This document shows, piece by piece, positions 17,701-26,914 of a DNA stretch of 64,000 nucleotides. The position numbers and the translations under genes were made by a program. The number at the start of each line of letters is the position of its first letter. The stretch's first letter is position 1. The DNA is taken from NCBI GenBank assembly GCA_013177945.1, contig JABLXW010000002.1, positions 1 to 64,000 on the forward strand, in the 5' to 3' direction. The notes beneath the pieces were generated by a model. The model was given only the letters and a program-made list of their open reading frames with translations, was not told the origin of the DNA and did not search any database. This DNA is from Bacillota bacterium. GTDB lineage: Bacteria > Bacillota > DSM-12270 > Thermacetogeniales > Thermacetogeniaceae.

Positions 17701-19455
17701 CTGCCGGAGTTGCCGGAGGGTCTGCCGGAGATTCCGCCGGAAGTGATCGAATACCTTAAAAACCACGAGCGCCGCACACTGACGCCGGAGGAACTGACAG
17801 ACTTGAAGCGGCGGTTGCGGGCGCTTTACGAAGCCGGGCCGGGCGCTAAAGTGGAGGAAGAAGAACCCTTTGATGACGACGAAGCTGTTAGCGAAGACAA
17901 TGAAGACGAGGAAAACAAGGTTGTCCTGGGCGCCCGCATCCCCATTCCCACCGAAACGTTCCTGGAAGAACTCTCCGTCAAGCTGGAGATCCACCCGATT
18001 TCGGTATATTGGCTCCTGAAGGAATTGCGGGAAAAAGAAGGCGTGGTTTGCCTCCCGGAGTTGCGCCGCTACACCACGGATTACTTCACGGTGATGATCC
18101 TGCGTCTTTTGGGCCACCGCTGGCCGAAGCAAATCGAGGCCGGGGAGCCGGTGCCGGAGTGGGCCGAGCCAGACGGCATCATTCCGCTCACCGAAGGCGC
18201 GGGTAAGCCCACGCTCATCGAACGGGTGCGAGAGCGGATCGCTGCCGACTTTGGGGAAGAACGCGTCTCGGCCATCGAGCGGGAATTCGCGGAGATTATG
18301 GGTAAGCCCTTAGAAGAATGGCTGGCTAAAGACTTCTTTAAGCACCACACCTCCCAGTTCAAGAAGCGCCCCATCGCCTGGCAGATTGAAAGCCGGCCCA
18401 ACAACAACGAAAAAGTGATGCGCAGCAGGCGCAAAGGACTTTCTCTCAACCGTACCCCGGCCTTTTCCTGCCTGGTTTACTACCACGCACTCGGTGCCGA
18501 TCTCCTCCCTAAGCTCTGCAGCCAGTACGTCGGCCCCTTGCGCCTGCGCCTCGAAACGGAGCTCCACAACCTGGAGCGGGTGGAGAGGCGGACGCCCGAC
18601 CAGGAGGGACGGCGACTTCTCTTGGAACGCCAGATCGAAGAGCTGAAGGCTTTCGAGCAAAAGCTGCAGGCGGTCGCGGCAGAAGGTTTCACTACCCCTT
18701 CGCTCAGCCGGGTAGTTACGGATGACGCCCTTCAATCTTTGACCCGCGCCTACCTTGCGCGGGCATCGGAGGCAGCCGGGGCAGTGCTGCCGGAATGGAA
18801 GGAAGAGGCGCGCGCGATCAGCAGCGAACTGGCAGAGCCGCTGGAGGAGGCAATAACCTGCCTTGCGTACCACTGCGCAAAAGTGGCGCCTCAGATGAAA
18901 GTGAACCCGTCGGATCCACTGCCTGATGCAAACGCCTTAAGAGAAACGGTATTTAAGGAACGGGAGAGAATCATTAAGGATGCCCTGGCGCTGGCCTATA
19001 CCGCTTGGGAGAAAGCGTTCAAACAATGGAAGACCCAGCGGCGTAAAGAGGCTAAGGAAGCGGGATTGAAGCCGCCCCGCTTTGATGACCAGGACCGTCT
19101 AGCCGCCCGACTGGCGCGTAAGATGACCGGTTGGCTACCGCCTGACCTGGACACCTGGCGAGAGTGGGGGCTCTCCCTGCCGATTTACGATGAGTTCTGC
19201 CGCCTGACCGAACACGCTACCACCCCGGCGGCACCGGCTGAATTCTTGGCGCAGGAGCGGCGCTACGCCCCGGATATTAACGACGGTGTACGGGTGAATA
19301 TCGCACCGCTGCAGAAAGCCGGGTTGCTGGCATCGGAGGTCCTGCCCGCCAAAGACCAGGACAAGGCCATCGCCGACCGCGCTGTCTGGCGGGCCGACGA
19401 ACGCCGCTGGTGCCGCGAAGGCAAACTTCCCCGCCCCGGCTGGTGGCCGGTATAA
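14779..19455 (+). CDS. pglX: BREX adenine-specific DNA methyltransferase PglX
   Basis: This 1558-aa protein is a PglX methyltransferase. The SAM-binding motif I (DPAVGSGHFLLEAF) is near residue 308 and the catalytic motif IV TNPPYMG near residue 522, both typical of N6-adenine enzymes. PglX marks host DNA at a non-palindromic site so that BREX spares it. The target-recognition part, about residues 685-955 (bases 16830-17640), is AT-rich and unlike both flanks. An acidic linker (EEEEPFDDDEAVSEDNEDEEN) follows near residue 1032. The C-terminal third (about 1150-1558) has PglX-type helical regions. It is intact, with no frameshift. Confidence 0.92.
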   Translation: MDPNLKKTLRAITLEIRHILEGYFNGRGEWQPGDLERRLAAIGIRKDRPPAPAAGLSHLTPEDKEARRVVEAYVAAKAEAGVSQARVVEEFLRESAYTWANRLLALRCLEARGIIDEVVLQKKEYGGRSLEHYRLVRRAPERCAGEDEGLYAVLFDAFARLAEELPLLFDPAAPGVALRPSVAALRRCLALLSGTETVRGCEPAVEEIFTAPDALGWAYQYWNTEEKDRIFETLRTRKGFKIEGADIILVTQLYTEPYMVKFLVQNSLGALWMGMYPNSRLYEKWPYYVKEADRAAVTRKPIREITFLDPAVGSGHFLLEAFDLFYAMYLEEGEITEPAAICASILENNLYGIDIDERAVQIAALALYMKAKEKAPDFAPRRVNLVATNIRLPKGEQYLEEFLGTLERGSVILEFRSAFESIFRALSSAAELGTLVQIEEQFAEALDAIRREHEKAIGRPPGSLRHDPWWQKLHADALGRFRAYIEKEIIADDLSARFFGAAAAKGLTLFDLLSRRYDVVATNPPYMGSKNMGPLLKEYLQKNYAPGKRDLYAAFILRCLQLAAEGGRVAMVTQQSWMFLRSFADLRALDDEKLKKGPKGDFPGLLRATTIETLAHLGEHAFDDSSAAGAFVVLFVLAKTPPAPEHRLTAFRLVGPKSAAEKDELLQTGTAGQGDVSRTKQSGFLAIPNTPIVFWLGERIFQILKARPLIEDVAEVKQGLATADDNRFLRYFWECPSCNAHRWFPFCKGGGFSKWFGLNLFSIRWDYGGSVLRNVKSAVIRNPEYYFRQGYTYTGTARGSFALRYIDGNAIFGHRGPMIFVIDNIHENTIFCIGNSRVVTYLLRAISPSLCFEVSQVNRVPILFSISNDWGISQFCLNMKQKIVSLSLCERSFSQPDTYLYGDCRSCFGSFKMYLSDFERYLGAVSSLLHTAEGLNELYVMKLYDVFTDNSLQSILAETGTPAGWFPLIAGYDALPELPEGLPEIPPEVIEYLKNHERRTLTPEELTDLKRRLRALYEAGPGAKVEEEEPFDDDEAVSEDNEDEENKVVLGARIPIPTETFLEELSVKLEIHPISVYWLLKELREKEGVVCLPELRRYTTDYFTVMILRLLGHRWPKQIEAGEPVPEWAEPDGIIPLTEGAGKPTLIERVRERIAADFGEERVSAIEREFAEIMGKPLEEWLAKDFFKHHTSQFKKRPIAWQIESRPNNNEKVMRSRRKGLSLNRTPAFSCLVYYHALGADLLPKLCSQYVGPLRLRLETELHNLERVERRTPDQEGRRLLLERQIEELKAFEQKLQAVAAEGFTTPSLSRVVTDDALQSLTRAYLARASEAAGAVLPEWKEEARAISSELAEPLEEAITCLAYHCAKVAPQMKVNPSDPLPDANALRETVFKERERIIKDALALAYTAWEKAFKQWKTQRRKEAKEAGLKPPRFDDQDRLAARLARKMTGWLPPDLDTWREWGLSLPIYDEFCRLTEHATTPAAPAEFLAQERRYAPDINDGVRVNIAPLQKAGLLASEVLPAKDQDKAIADRAVWRADERRWCREGKLPRPGWWPV
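16830..17640. other. AT-rich specificity segment inside pglX
   Basis: Two hand-counted 60-base lines in this segment (16861 and 17281) give about 35-40% G+C, while the lines on either side within the same gene are near 60%. The encoded stretch follows the catalytic domain and contains Cys/Trp/Tyr-rich peptide (for example CPSCNAHRWFPFC), where the target-recognition domain of PglX is expected. The reading frame is continuous through both edges, so it looks like a swapped cassette. Confidence 0.7.
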
Positions 19456-19474
19456 AAAAAAGGGAGGTAGTATT

Positions 19475-22297
19475 ATGGGTTCCTACTCAAGTGATTATCG
19501 CGGTGCACGCTTTTATAAGTGTGACCTGCATATGCATACGCCTGTAGATCTATCACATTGGTCAAGTCCGCCTTTGGAATCATTTAAGGATGAGCAGGAG
19601 GCTGCTGAGGTCTATATTAAATGCTGTTACGAAGCCGGATTAGAAGTGATAGGAATCACGGATCACAATTTTGCGTCGAAGAATTTTATCCCTTTGCTAT
19701 ATAAAGCGATTGAAAAGCTTAAGCCTGAGTTCGGCTACAAAATAACTGTTTTTCCAGGCTTCGAATTCATGGCTGACGTGGGCAGAGGGTGCCACATACT
19801 TGTACTTATGTCGCCGGACTGCGATCTTGACACCATCGATCATTTGCTTACCCAATGCGGTGTTCCTTATCCGCGATTTGACGGCCATAGGCCTCATGCA
19901 TCGACTAAGCGATTACCCGAAATTTTGGAGATCATACAGCGCAAAGCTGATAATGGTCAACTGCAGGGTATTGTGATTTGCCCTCATTCCCAAAGCGATG
20001 CAGGTATTTTCGATAATGATAGAATTGCTGATTGGCTGCAACGGGAGGAGTTCATAAATCCAGAGCTTCTGTGCATAGAGGTTCCGAGACCTCCTTCGGA
20101 AATGTCCAGCGGCTGGCAGCGGTTACTTCGTGCGGGGACAGATTGTGATCCGGCATGGAGAAGGACGCGCCCAATAGCATGCATTATGTCATCTGATGCT
20201 AAAGGATTACAAGTAAGTGATTGTGCCGAAAACTATATTGGGTACCGATATACGTGGATTAAAATGAGTAACCCCTCAATAGAAGCTCTCCGGCAGGCTT
20301 TCTTAGACCACGGGTCGCGTATTCAGTTCGGGCCTACACGTCCTGAAGACCAGTATACTCATCCGAAGGTCCGCCGGATCATCGTTCGCGGGGCAAAGTT
20401 TTTGGGGGATCAGGAGGTCGAGTTCAGTCATAACCTTAATACCTTGATTGGTGGCCGTGGCAGCGGCAAATCTACTTTGATCGAATATCTAAGGATCGCT
20501 CTGAATAAAGGTGAGCCAACTGGTGAAGAAGCAAAAAAGAACTTTGAGAAACTTCGGGAAACCATTACAGATGACACCCTTATCCGTATCTCTTTGGAAA
20601 AAGACGGTCAGGAGTGGATACTTGAATCAAAAGGAGGCAATCTTCCCGAGGTCGCCGAGGGTTCACCTGTTCCCGATATAGCCAGATTCTTTCCAGTACG
20701 TATTTTCAGTCAGCGGGAAATCTATTCAATTTCTGAGGATCGCTTCGCTCGCACCCAACTGATTGATGAACATGAACTTGCCCGATCTGAGTTGAGCAAA
20801 CTTAAGCGAGAGGCCGAGGAGATTGTTACTGAAATTAGGCAGCTTAGTCAGCAAATTGTGTCTCAACTTGCCATAGAGGAGCAAGAGAGGATACTCAAAA
20901 CTGAACTTCTCGAATTACAGGTTCGCCTAGAAAGTCTTAAGAAACTGGAGGAGCCTCTTGCTCAATGGAAGGGTTTCCTTGTTGAGGAAAAATTGTTCGA
21001 AGAAATCAAGACACATACATCGGATGTTACAAATGTACTTCGGCAGGCTTCAGAACAGATAGCAACAGTTGCCCAGGCTATCAGCAGTGATTTGCCAGAA
21101 ACTCCTAACAAGGACTTGGTTGGTAACATAGTTAGAGATGTTAGTTTGCATATCGAAAAATTACACAGTTCCGTTGGTAGTGTACTTAAAGATTTCGAAA
21201 GTAACATTAATGCCATTTTGTACGGCCAGTCGGTACAGGAGTGGAGAAAAAAATACGAAGCTGCCCAGATGGGGTACAATGAGTTGCGGCAACAACTGAC
21301 TGAGTTTGGGGCAGACCCGGACCAGTATCTGAATTACCAGAAGGAACTCCGGGAGAAGGAAGACGAACTAAAAAGTCTTCAGAAACGGCTCGAAGAAGTA
21401 AAAAGTGCGCGTGACCGATTGGAGAAGAAGATTGCTGAGCTTCAGGAGATATGGAAGAAAGAAACGGAAATACGTATTAATGTTGCCAAACAGCTAATGG
21501 GAAAAGTACCAAAAACCCGCAACAACCAGCCGTTTGTCACAATTGTAATCGAGCCTTTCGGCGATGATAGAGCGTTTCTTGAAAAGATGAAGCCTTTTCT
21601 GAAAGATCGCCGTAGAATTAGCGATGAAGAGTGGGACGGGTTCGTCTGGGAAGTATTCAGGGCGAGTCGAACTGCCGATTCTCCTAAACTACCTACAGAA
21701 ATACTGCGTTCCTGGGTTGAGGCGCTTCGGGAAGGGAAGGAAGTTCCGGGATGCCCTTGGAGTAGCCGGGATCGCAAAGTACAGGCGCTTCTAGAATGGA
21801 TGAATCATGAGACTCTTACCAACCTCAGGATGGAGCGGATACCCGACAGGGTCCGAATAAAGCTATATCGCCAGGATGGTTCTGAGGTTGGTGAATTAGA
21901 GGAAGGTCTGTCGGTTGGACAACGGTGTACAGCTATTCTGGCGCTTCTTTTGGCGGCGGATAATGTGCCGGCGATTATCGACCAACCTGAGGACGATTTA
22001 GATAACGAATTTGTTTACCGGGAACTTGTTCCCATGCTAAGGGAACTCTCCGGTAAGAATTCAGGTGGAGCTACAGTTAGTAGAAGCCAGCGTCAGATCA
22101 TCGTGGCAACTCATAACGCCAACATACCTGTTAATGCTGATGCCGAATTAATTATTGCCCTCGAAGCACGTAATAATCGTGGAATAATTAGGGCACTTGG
22201 AGCGTTGGATCAGGTGTCAGTAAGTGACGCTGTAAAGGAAATTATGGAAGGCAGCGAAGATGCCTTTCGGAAGCGGTTTGAAAAATATGGGTTCTAG
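19475..22297 (+). CDS. PHP-domain/ABC-type ATPase (TrlF-like) embedded in the BREX operon
   Basis: This 940-aa protein joins an N-terminal PHP phosphoesterase domain (residues 14-290) to an SMC/RecF-like ATPase. PHP metal ligands are visible: H19xH21, D63-H64, E97, H107, H171 and D241, although the last motif reads SDAK instead of the usual SDAH. Walker A GGRGSGKS is at 326-333, coiled coil runs about 430-690, then the ABC signature (LSVGQR, about 810), Walker B with IIDQPEDDLD (about 833) and H-loop ATHNAN (about 876). It resembles TrlF-family ATPases. GGGAGG precedes the ATG. Its G+C is lower than the surrounding BREX genes. A DNA- or nucleotide-targeting effector role is inferred. Confidence 0.8.
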   Translation: MGSYSSDYRGARFYKCDLHMHTPVDLSHWSSPPLESFKDEQEAAEVYIKCCYEAGLEVIGITDHNFASKNFIPLLYKAIEKLKPEFGYKITVFPGFEFMADVGRGCHILVLMSPDCDLDTIDHLLTQCGVPYPRFDGHRPHASTKRLPEILEIIQRKADNGQLQGIVICPHSQSDAGIFDNDRIADWLQREEFINPELLCIEVPRPPSEMSSGWQRLLRAGTDCDPAWRRTRPIACIMSSDAKGLQVSDCAENYIGYRYTWIKMSNPSIEALRQAFLDHGSRIQFGPTRPEDQYTHPKVRRIIVRGAKFLGDQEVEFSHNLNTLIGGRGSGKSTLIEYLRIALNKGEPTGEEAKKNFEKLRETITDDTLIRISLEKDGQEWILESKGGNLPEVAEGSPVPDIARFFPVRIFSQREIYSISEDRFARTQLIDEHELARSELSKLKREAEEIVTEIRQLSQQIVSQLAIEEQERILKTELLELQVRLESLKKLEEPLAQWKGFLVEEKLFEEIKTHTSDVTNVLRQASEQIATVAQAISSDLPETPNKDLVGNIVRDVSLHIEKLHSSVGSVLKDFESNINAILYGQSVQEWRKKYEAAQMGYNELRQQLTEFGADPDQYLNYQKELREKEDELKSLQKRLEEVKSARDRLEKKIAELQEIWKKETEIRINVAKQLMGKVPKTRNNQPFVTIVIEPFGDDRAFLEKMKPFLKDRRRISDEEWDGFVWEVFRASRTADSPKLPTEILRSWVEALREGKEVPGCPWSSRDRKVQALLEWMNHETLTNLRMERIPDRVRIKLYRQDGSEVGELEEGLSVGQRCTAILALLLAADNVPAIIDQPEDDLDNEFVYRELVPMLRELSGKNSGGATVSRSQRQIIVATHNANIPVNADAELIIALEARNNRGIIRALGALDQVSVSDAVKEIMEGSEDAFRKRFEKYGF

Positions 22298-22318
22298 AAT
22301 TAATCAGGGGTGTTCCCA

Positions 22319-24823
22319 GTGACAGCAGCTCTAACGTTCCGTGAGTGGCTCCGCAGCGAGATTATGCGGGTGTTGAATAAAAAGGTTACTCCGCCGCCCT
22401 TTGTTATCTGGTGCGACCCCCAGAGGGAGTGGCGGGAATTGCTTGTAGCGGCTGCCGAGGGTACCTTTGAGCTCTGGGCGGACGAAGAGCACGAACTTAT
22501 CATCCGCGGCCGGTTCTACACCGAGCCAAGAGTGCCGCGGGTGGTATGGCTGCCCAAGAGCCGGGGAGAGGTTACTTACTTCGAAGTTTTTGCTCTTGAG
22601 GCCACCGAAATACGCGAGATAAGCCTGCTTAGCGCTTTAGCGGAATTCGGGGTAGAGATACCCCGAGATCAGGAGACAGGCATACGTTCCTTTTTACCCG
22701 CTCACGTAAGAGAGTGGGTGGACATGCCTCTTCTACACTGGAAGGAGAACCTATCCAGCAGCGGGGTTAAAGAAACTCTGGTGGACGACGACCTCGTACT
22801 AAAGGTGTTAGCCCATTATGGGGCTCCCTTTGACGATTTCCTTGACGGTTATCGTTACCCCGTATTTGTGCGCCGCGTGCAGGAGGACTTCGGCTTGCCT
22901 GCTCCAACAGAAGATGCCGATAGTTGGAGGATTCGGGCTGTGGCGCGGCTTCTTTGTACGGAAGCGGCGCATCGGGTACCGGCAAGCCCACCGGGGGAAG
23001 ATGACCGGATAATTGAAGCCGGGCCTGCCCGGGAGCGGGCGCTAAAACTCCTGGAACGCTGGCGGAACCATGTCGAGTATATGGATTCCTTCGAGGAGAT
23101 ATCGATTAAGGCCGATGGGACAACATCGCTTGCCTACTGGGCCGAGCGGTTGAGCCTTTCTCCCGGACCACTGTCGTCTCACGCTGTGGAAGAAACGCTT
23201 TTCCGAAGAGAAATAAATCTTCTTGCTTCGAAAGAAGATTTTCAGGAACTGGCGCAGTATTTGGAGGAGAAACTCCCTTACTATCTTGCCCATGCGGAAT
23301 CATTCTGGAGCAGCCGGGCTAAGCGCAAAGTGGGATGGGCCGAGCTTGCGGTTTTGGCAAAGACGGCCAGCCTGCTTTTAGAACAGTCGAATATCGAGAA
23401 GGAATGGCAAACACCAGGGGACGCCGTGAACTGGTACAAGACCGTTGGCTGGCAGGTTGATCAAGCGGGAGAGGTTTTATTCAGGGAAGCGTCGGACTTC
23501 GACGGCGGGCTCGTATCCGTCCGGGACCGGTTGCGCCGGGCATACCTCCGTCACCTGGATCGTGTAGGGACCGCCTTTTCGGAGCTTCTTGCCCGGCACG
23601 GCGACGCCGGATTTGGCTTACCTTATGCCGGCGAGCTTCTCCTTCCTCTCCTTCAACAGAAGGATCCGACGGCGGTTGTGGTACTCGATGCCTTGCGGTA
23701 TGATCTGGGTTGTGCTTTGGCTGCGGCGCTCAATCGCGGCGAGCCGGCACTACGGGCGGAGGTTCTACCGGCACGCGCACCGGTACCTTCAATTACCGCA
23801 CTCGGAATGCCTTTTGCCCTTCCGGTAAACCCCAAGCTTATTCACATCAGCATCGAGCCTGGAAAGGCACCGATTCCCTGGAAGGTTACCGTTAATGGTT
23901 TTGAAGGGGACCTCACGATTGCTGAAAAACGCCATGACTGGTTGCGTGCTAACTTTAAACTTAAAGAAAAAGCTTTTCTTACTATGTCGCAGGTTTTTAA
24001 CCCTGAACCGCCTGGACCGAAGGAGGTCGGCCGCCTCGTCTTTGTCTTCGGGGACAGTTTTGATACGGAAGGCCATGAAGGGCGCTTACAGACCTTTGGG
24101 GTAGAGGAGTACGTTGAACGATACGCAAGAGCCATCCGACGGTTGCGTTCTATCGGTTTTAATACGGTGATTATCGTGACAGACCATGGCTTCTTTCACT
24201 GGGAGCCGGAGAAGGACGAAATAGAGAGTAAACCTACGGGGGAGGCTCTCTGGACTTCCCGCCGGGCAGTCGTAGGATATGGTCTTAGACATTCGTCTGC
24301 CGTCCGGCTGCCGGTGCCAGGGAGCGATCTTGAATGCCTGGTTCCCCGGAGTATAAATGCCTTCAAGACTTATGGAGGGCTGGGTTTCTTCCACGGGGGC
24401 GCCACCCTGCAGGAACTCATTATCCCTGTTGTTATTGTACGATGGCCGAAGAAGGGCAAGAAAGTAGCGGCTGTTCTTAAATCCGTTGCCGAAGTCACCT
24501 CGCTTGCACCGCGTTTTACTGTATCGCCCGGCGGTGTGGAGTACCACCGCAATCTGTTCGGTGAACCGGATTCAAATCTGCTTGCTCGCCGAGTAATGGT
24601 CAAAATTGTGGACCCTGGCAGTGGCAAGGTTCTTTTCAAGGCCGAAACTGTCTGTACTTTAGAACCTGGTGGAGAGGCACAGGTTGTAGAATTAAGACCG
24701 GTAGGGGGGGCGACGGCGGCTTTTGGTTCAAAAGTGTATGTCCAGGTAATAGACGCCGATGATGAAGAAATCCTCGATCAACATGAGGTGGTATTGAAAG
24801 TAGAAATGGATGAGTGGCTATAG
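22319..24823 (+). CDS. pglZ: BREX alkaline-phosphatase-like protein PglZ
   Basis: This 834-aa protein is PglZ. The alkaline-phosphatase-fold metal-binding motifs are seen as VVVLDALRYDLG (about residue 456) and IIVTDHGFFHWE (about 621), preceded by a helical N-terminal half and followed by a beta-rich C-terminal domain. PglZ is essential in BREX and acts on phosphoester or nuclease substrates in a metal-dependent way. GTG at 22319 follows AGGGG at 22306-22310 by 8 bases; a GTG at 22310 is the alternative. It is separated from the PHP-ATPase by about 20 bases. Confidence 0.9.
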   Translation: MTAALTFREWLRSEIMRVLNKKVTPPPFVIWCDPQREWRELLVAAAEGTFELWADEEHELIIRGRFYTEPRVPRVVWLPKSRGEVTYFEVFALEATEIREISLLSALAEFGVEIPRDQETGIRSFLPAHVREWVDMPLLHWKENLSSSGVKETLVDDDLVLKVLAHYGAPFDDFLDGYRYPVFVRRVQEDFGLPAPTEDADSWRIRAVARLLCTEAAHRVPASPPGEDDRIIEAGPARERALKLLERWRNHVEYMDSFEEISIKADGTTSLAYWAERLSLSPGPLSSHAVEETLFRREINLLASKEDFQELAQYLEEKLPYYLAHAESFWSSRAKRKVGWAELAVLAKTASLLLEQSNIEKEWQTPGDAVNWYKTVGWQVDQAGEVLFREASDFDGGLVSVRDRLRRAYLRHLDRVGTAFSELLARHGDAGFGLPYAGELLLPLLQQKDPTAVVVLDALRYDLGCALAAALNRGEPALRAEVLPARAPVPSITALGMPFALPVNPKLIHISIEPGKAPIPWKVTVNGFEGDLTIAEKRHDWLRANFKLKEKAFLTMSQVFNPEPPGPKEVGRLVFVFGDSFDTEGHEGRLQTFGVEEYVERYARAIRRLRSIGFNTVIIVTDHGFFHWEPEKDEIESKPTGEALWTSRRAVVGYGLRHSSAVRLPVPGSDLECLVPRSINAFKTYGGLGFFHGGATLQELIIPVVIVRWPKKGKKVAAVLKSVAEVTSLAPRFTVSPGGVEYHRNLFGEPDSNLLARRVMVKIVDPGSGKVLFKAETVCTLEPGGEAQVVELRPVGGATAAFGSKVYVQVIDADDEEILDQHEVVLKVEMDEWL

Positions 24824-24836
24824 GGGAGAGGTTAAG

Positions 24837-26900
24837 ATGATTCCGGATCAGATTGACCTGAAACTGGCCGGTGCTTTTGCCGGACGTGTTGTACGCAAGG
24901 ACCTGGTAAGAAAACTTAAGGTAGGCTTTAACGTCCCCGTTTATGTATTGGAATATCTCTTAGGAAAATACTGCTCTTCAACCGATGAAAAAGAAATTAA
25001 AGCCGGGTTGCAACATGTGAAGAGCGCTATCTCCGAACGCATTGTGCGGGGTGACCAGGTGGAACTGGTTAAGTCACGGCTGCAACGGCAGGGATCTTTA
25101 AAGCTCATAGATCTCGTAACAGTCACTTTTGACGAAAAAGATCAAGCAGGGAAATACTGGGCGCGTCTTGCCACATGCGGTTTAGACTGGATCCACATTG
25201 ACGCTGATGTAGTCCACCGGCACGAGCGGCTCTTAACCGGCGGTATTTGGTGTAACGTGGAGCTGGTTTACGACGATTCGATTGTTCACCGGGGAGTGAC
25301 TCGTCCATTTGTTTTGCAACGCTTAGCGCCGATTCAGGTTGCCAGTGCTAACTTTGAGGAGTTCGTGGAAGGACGCACTCAGTTTTCGCGCGACGAATGG
25401 ATTGATGTCCTGCTGCGAACAATGGGATATGAGCCGACTCATCCAGACTTTACTCACCGACGAAAGCTGCTTTTTCTTCTTCGTCTCGTGCCGATGGTCG
25501 AAAAGAACTATAACCTGATCGAGTTGGGGCCCCGGGGGACCGGAAAGTCGTATGTTTATCGCGAGATTTCCCCGTATGTTATCTTATTGAGCGGCGGACA
25601 GGGAACTGTTCCCGATCTTTTCGGGTGGAAAGGTCGCAAGGATAAGCCCGGGCTGGTGATTAAGTATGATGCTGTCGCTTTTGATGAGGTGGCGGGCTCG
25701 AACTTCCGCTCAGATAGTGATAAGCAAATGTACAAGGGTTATATGGAGCAGGGCTCATTTTCGCGGGGTGACGATAAAGGCACTCTTTCTGCAGACGCCG
25801 GCATTATCTTTAACGGTAATCTCGACGGCGATGTGGAAACAACGGCCAGAGTCTCTCATCTCTTCGTGGCACTACCGGAAGCCATCCGGAATGATATGGC
25901 CTTTCATGACCGGTGGCATGCTTATCTCCCGGGTTGGGAAATGCCTAAGATGCAGCCCGATTATTTTACTACTCATTTAGGCTTTGTTGCTGATTACATC
26001 GCCGAAATCTTCCATAACGAATTACGTCGGCGAAACTACACCGATCTTTATGACCGCTGGTTCCGTCTGGGCAGCCATGTAGAGGAACGCGACCGGAAGG
26101 CCATAGTGCGGACAGTGTCGGGCTTGATCAAACTACTCCATCCGGATGGCCGGTGCGAAAAGCAAGAATTGGAGGAATACCTGGCTTTCGCCATCGAGCA
26201 CCGCCGGCGTGTGAAGGAGCAACTCAAGCGAATGGGCGGCATCGAGTACGCAAAGGTAAACCTTTCTTACATTGATAAAGAGACAGGTCAGGAGACCTTT
26301 GTTGCCTGTAAGGAATTGAGTTCCGGCCAGATGATTCCCGAAGGCCCCCTGGCACCGGGAGACGTATTTACTGTTGGCTTTGATCCTGATGAGGGCCGGT
26401 ATTCTCTCTACCGGATCCAGGTTTCGGCTACACCAGGCCCCAACCGGTTTCTTGTTATGGGGAATACTTCTCGGTCCATCAAAGAGTCGGCCCGGATGGC
26501 TTATGATTATCTGCGGGCGAATATTACCAAAATTGGTATTGACCGTGACCTGTCGAGTTATGACATTAATATCCAGGTTATGAGCCTGATGCAAGGCAAA
26601 GATGCCCGCGACCTCGGTGTTGCCTTTTACGTAGCCCTCATCTCAGCCATCCTCGGACGCCCTATTGCTGCCCAACTTGTAGTGTTAGGACAGATGAGCA
26701 TCCACGGGGTGCTCAGCCGCGTGGAAGGACTCGCTGACAAGCTTCGCATCGCTATGGATGCCGGTGCCCAGCGGGTGATTATCCCTACGGAAAACCGGCG
26801 GGACTTTGCTGAACTGCCAGTAGAAGTGATTGACAAGCTGCAGATAGATTTTTACAGCGAGCCGAACCAGGCTGTGTTCAAGGCTTTAGCGGATGTGTAA
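24837..26900 (+). CDS. brxL: BREX AAA+ protein BrxL (Lon-like)
   Basis: This 687-aa protein is BrxL, an AAA+ ATPase that acts as the restriction factor of type 1 BREX. Walker A GPRGTGKS is near residue 231 and Walker B VAFDEVAG near 282. The C-terminal part resembles the Lon protease domain (ILGRPIAAQLVVLGQMSIHG, RVIIPTENRRDF), but where Lon has the catalytic Ser of GPSAG this protein has KDARD, and where Lon has the catalytic Lys of GGLKEK it has EGLADK, so proteolysis looks unlikely. GGGGAGAGG precedes the ATG. This is the last gene of the island. Confidence 0.92.
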   Translation: MIPDQIDLKLAGAFAGRVVRKDLVRKLKVGFNVPVYVLEYLLGKYCSSTDEKEIKAGLQHVKSAISERIVRGDQVELVKSRLQRQGSLKLIDLVTVTFDEKDQAGKYWARLATCGLDWIHIDADVVHRHERLLTGGIWCNVELVYDDSIVHRGVTRPFVLQRLAPIQVASANFEEFVEGRTQFSRDEWIDVLLRTMGYEPTHPDFTHRRKLLFLLRLVPMVEKNYNLIELGPRGTGKSYVYREISPYVILLSGGQGTVPDLFGWKGRKDKPGLVIKYDAVAFDEVAGSNFRSDSDKQMYKGYMEQGSFSRGDDKGTLSADAGIIFNGNLDGDVETTARVSHLFVALPEAIRNDMAFHDRWHAYLPGWEMPKMQPDYFTTHLGFVADYIAEIFHNELRRRNYTDLYDRWFRLGSHVEERDRKAIVRTVSGLIKLLHPDGRCEKQELEEYLAFAIEHRRRVKEQLKRMGGIEYAKVNLSYIDKETGQETFVACKELSSGQMIPEGPLAPGDVFTVGFDPDEGRYSLYRIQVSATPGPNRFLVMGNTSRSIKESARMAYDYLRANITKIGIDRDLSSYDINIQVMSLMQGKDARDLGVAFYVALISAILGRPIAAQLVVLGQMSIHGVLSRVEGLADKLRIAMDAGAQRVIIPTENRRDFAELPVEVIDKLQIDFYSEPNQAVFKALADV

Positions 26901-26914
26901 GTCTATGTTAACGT

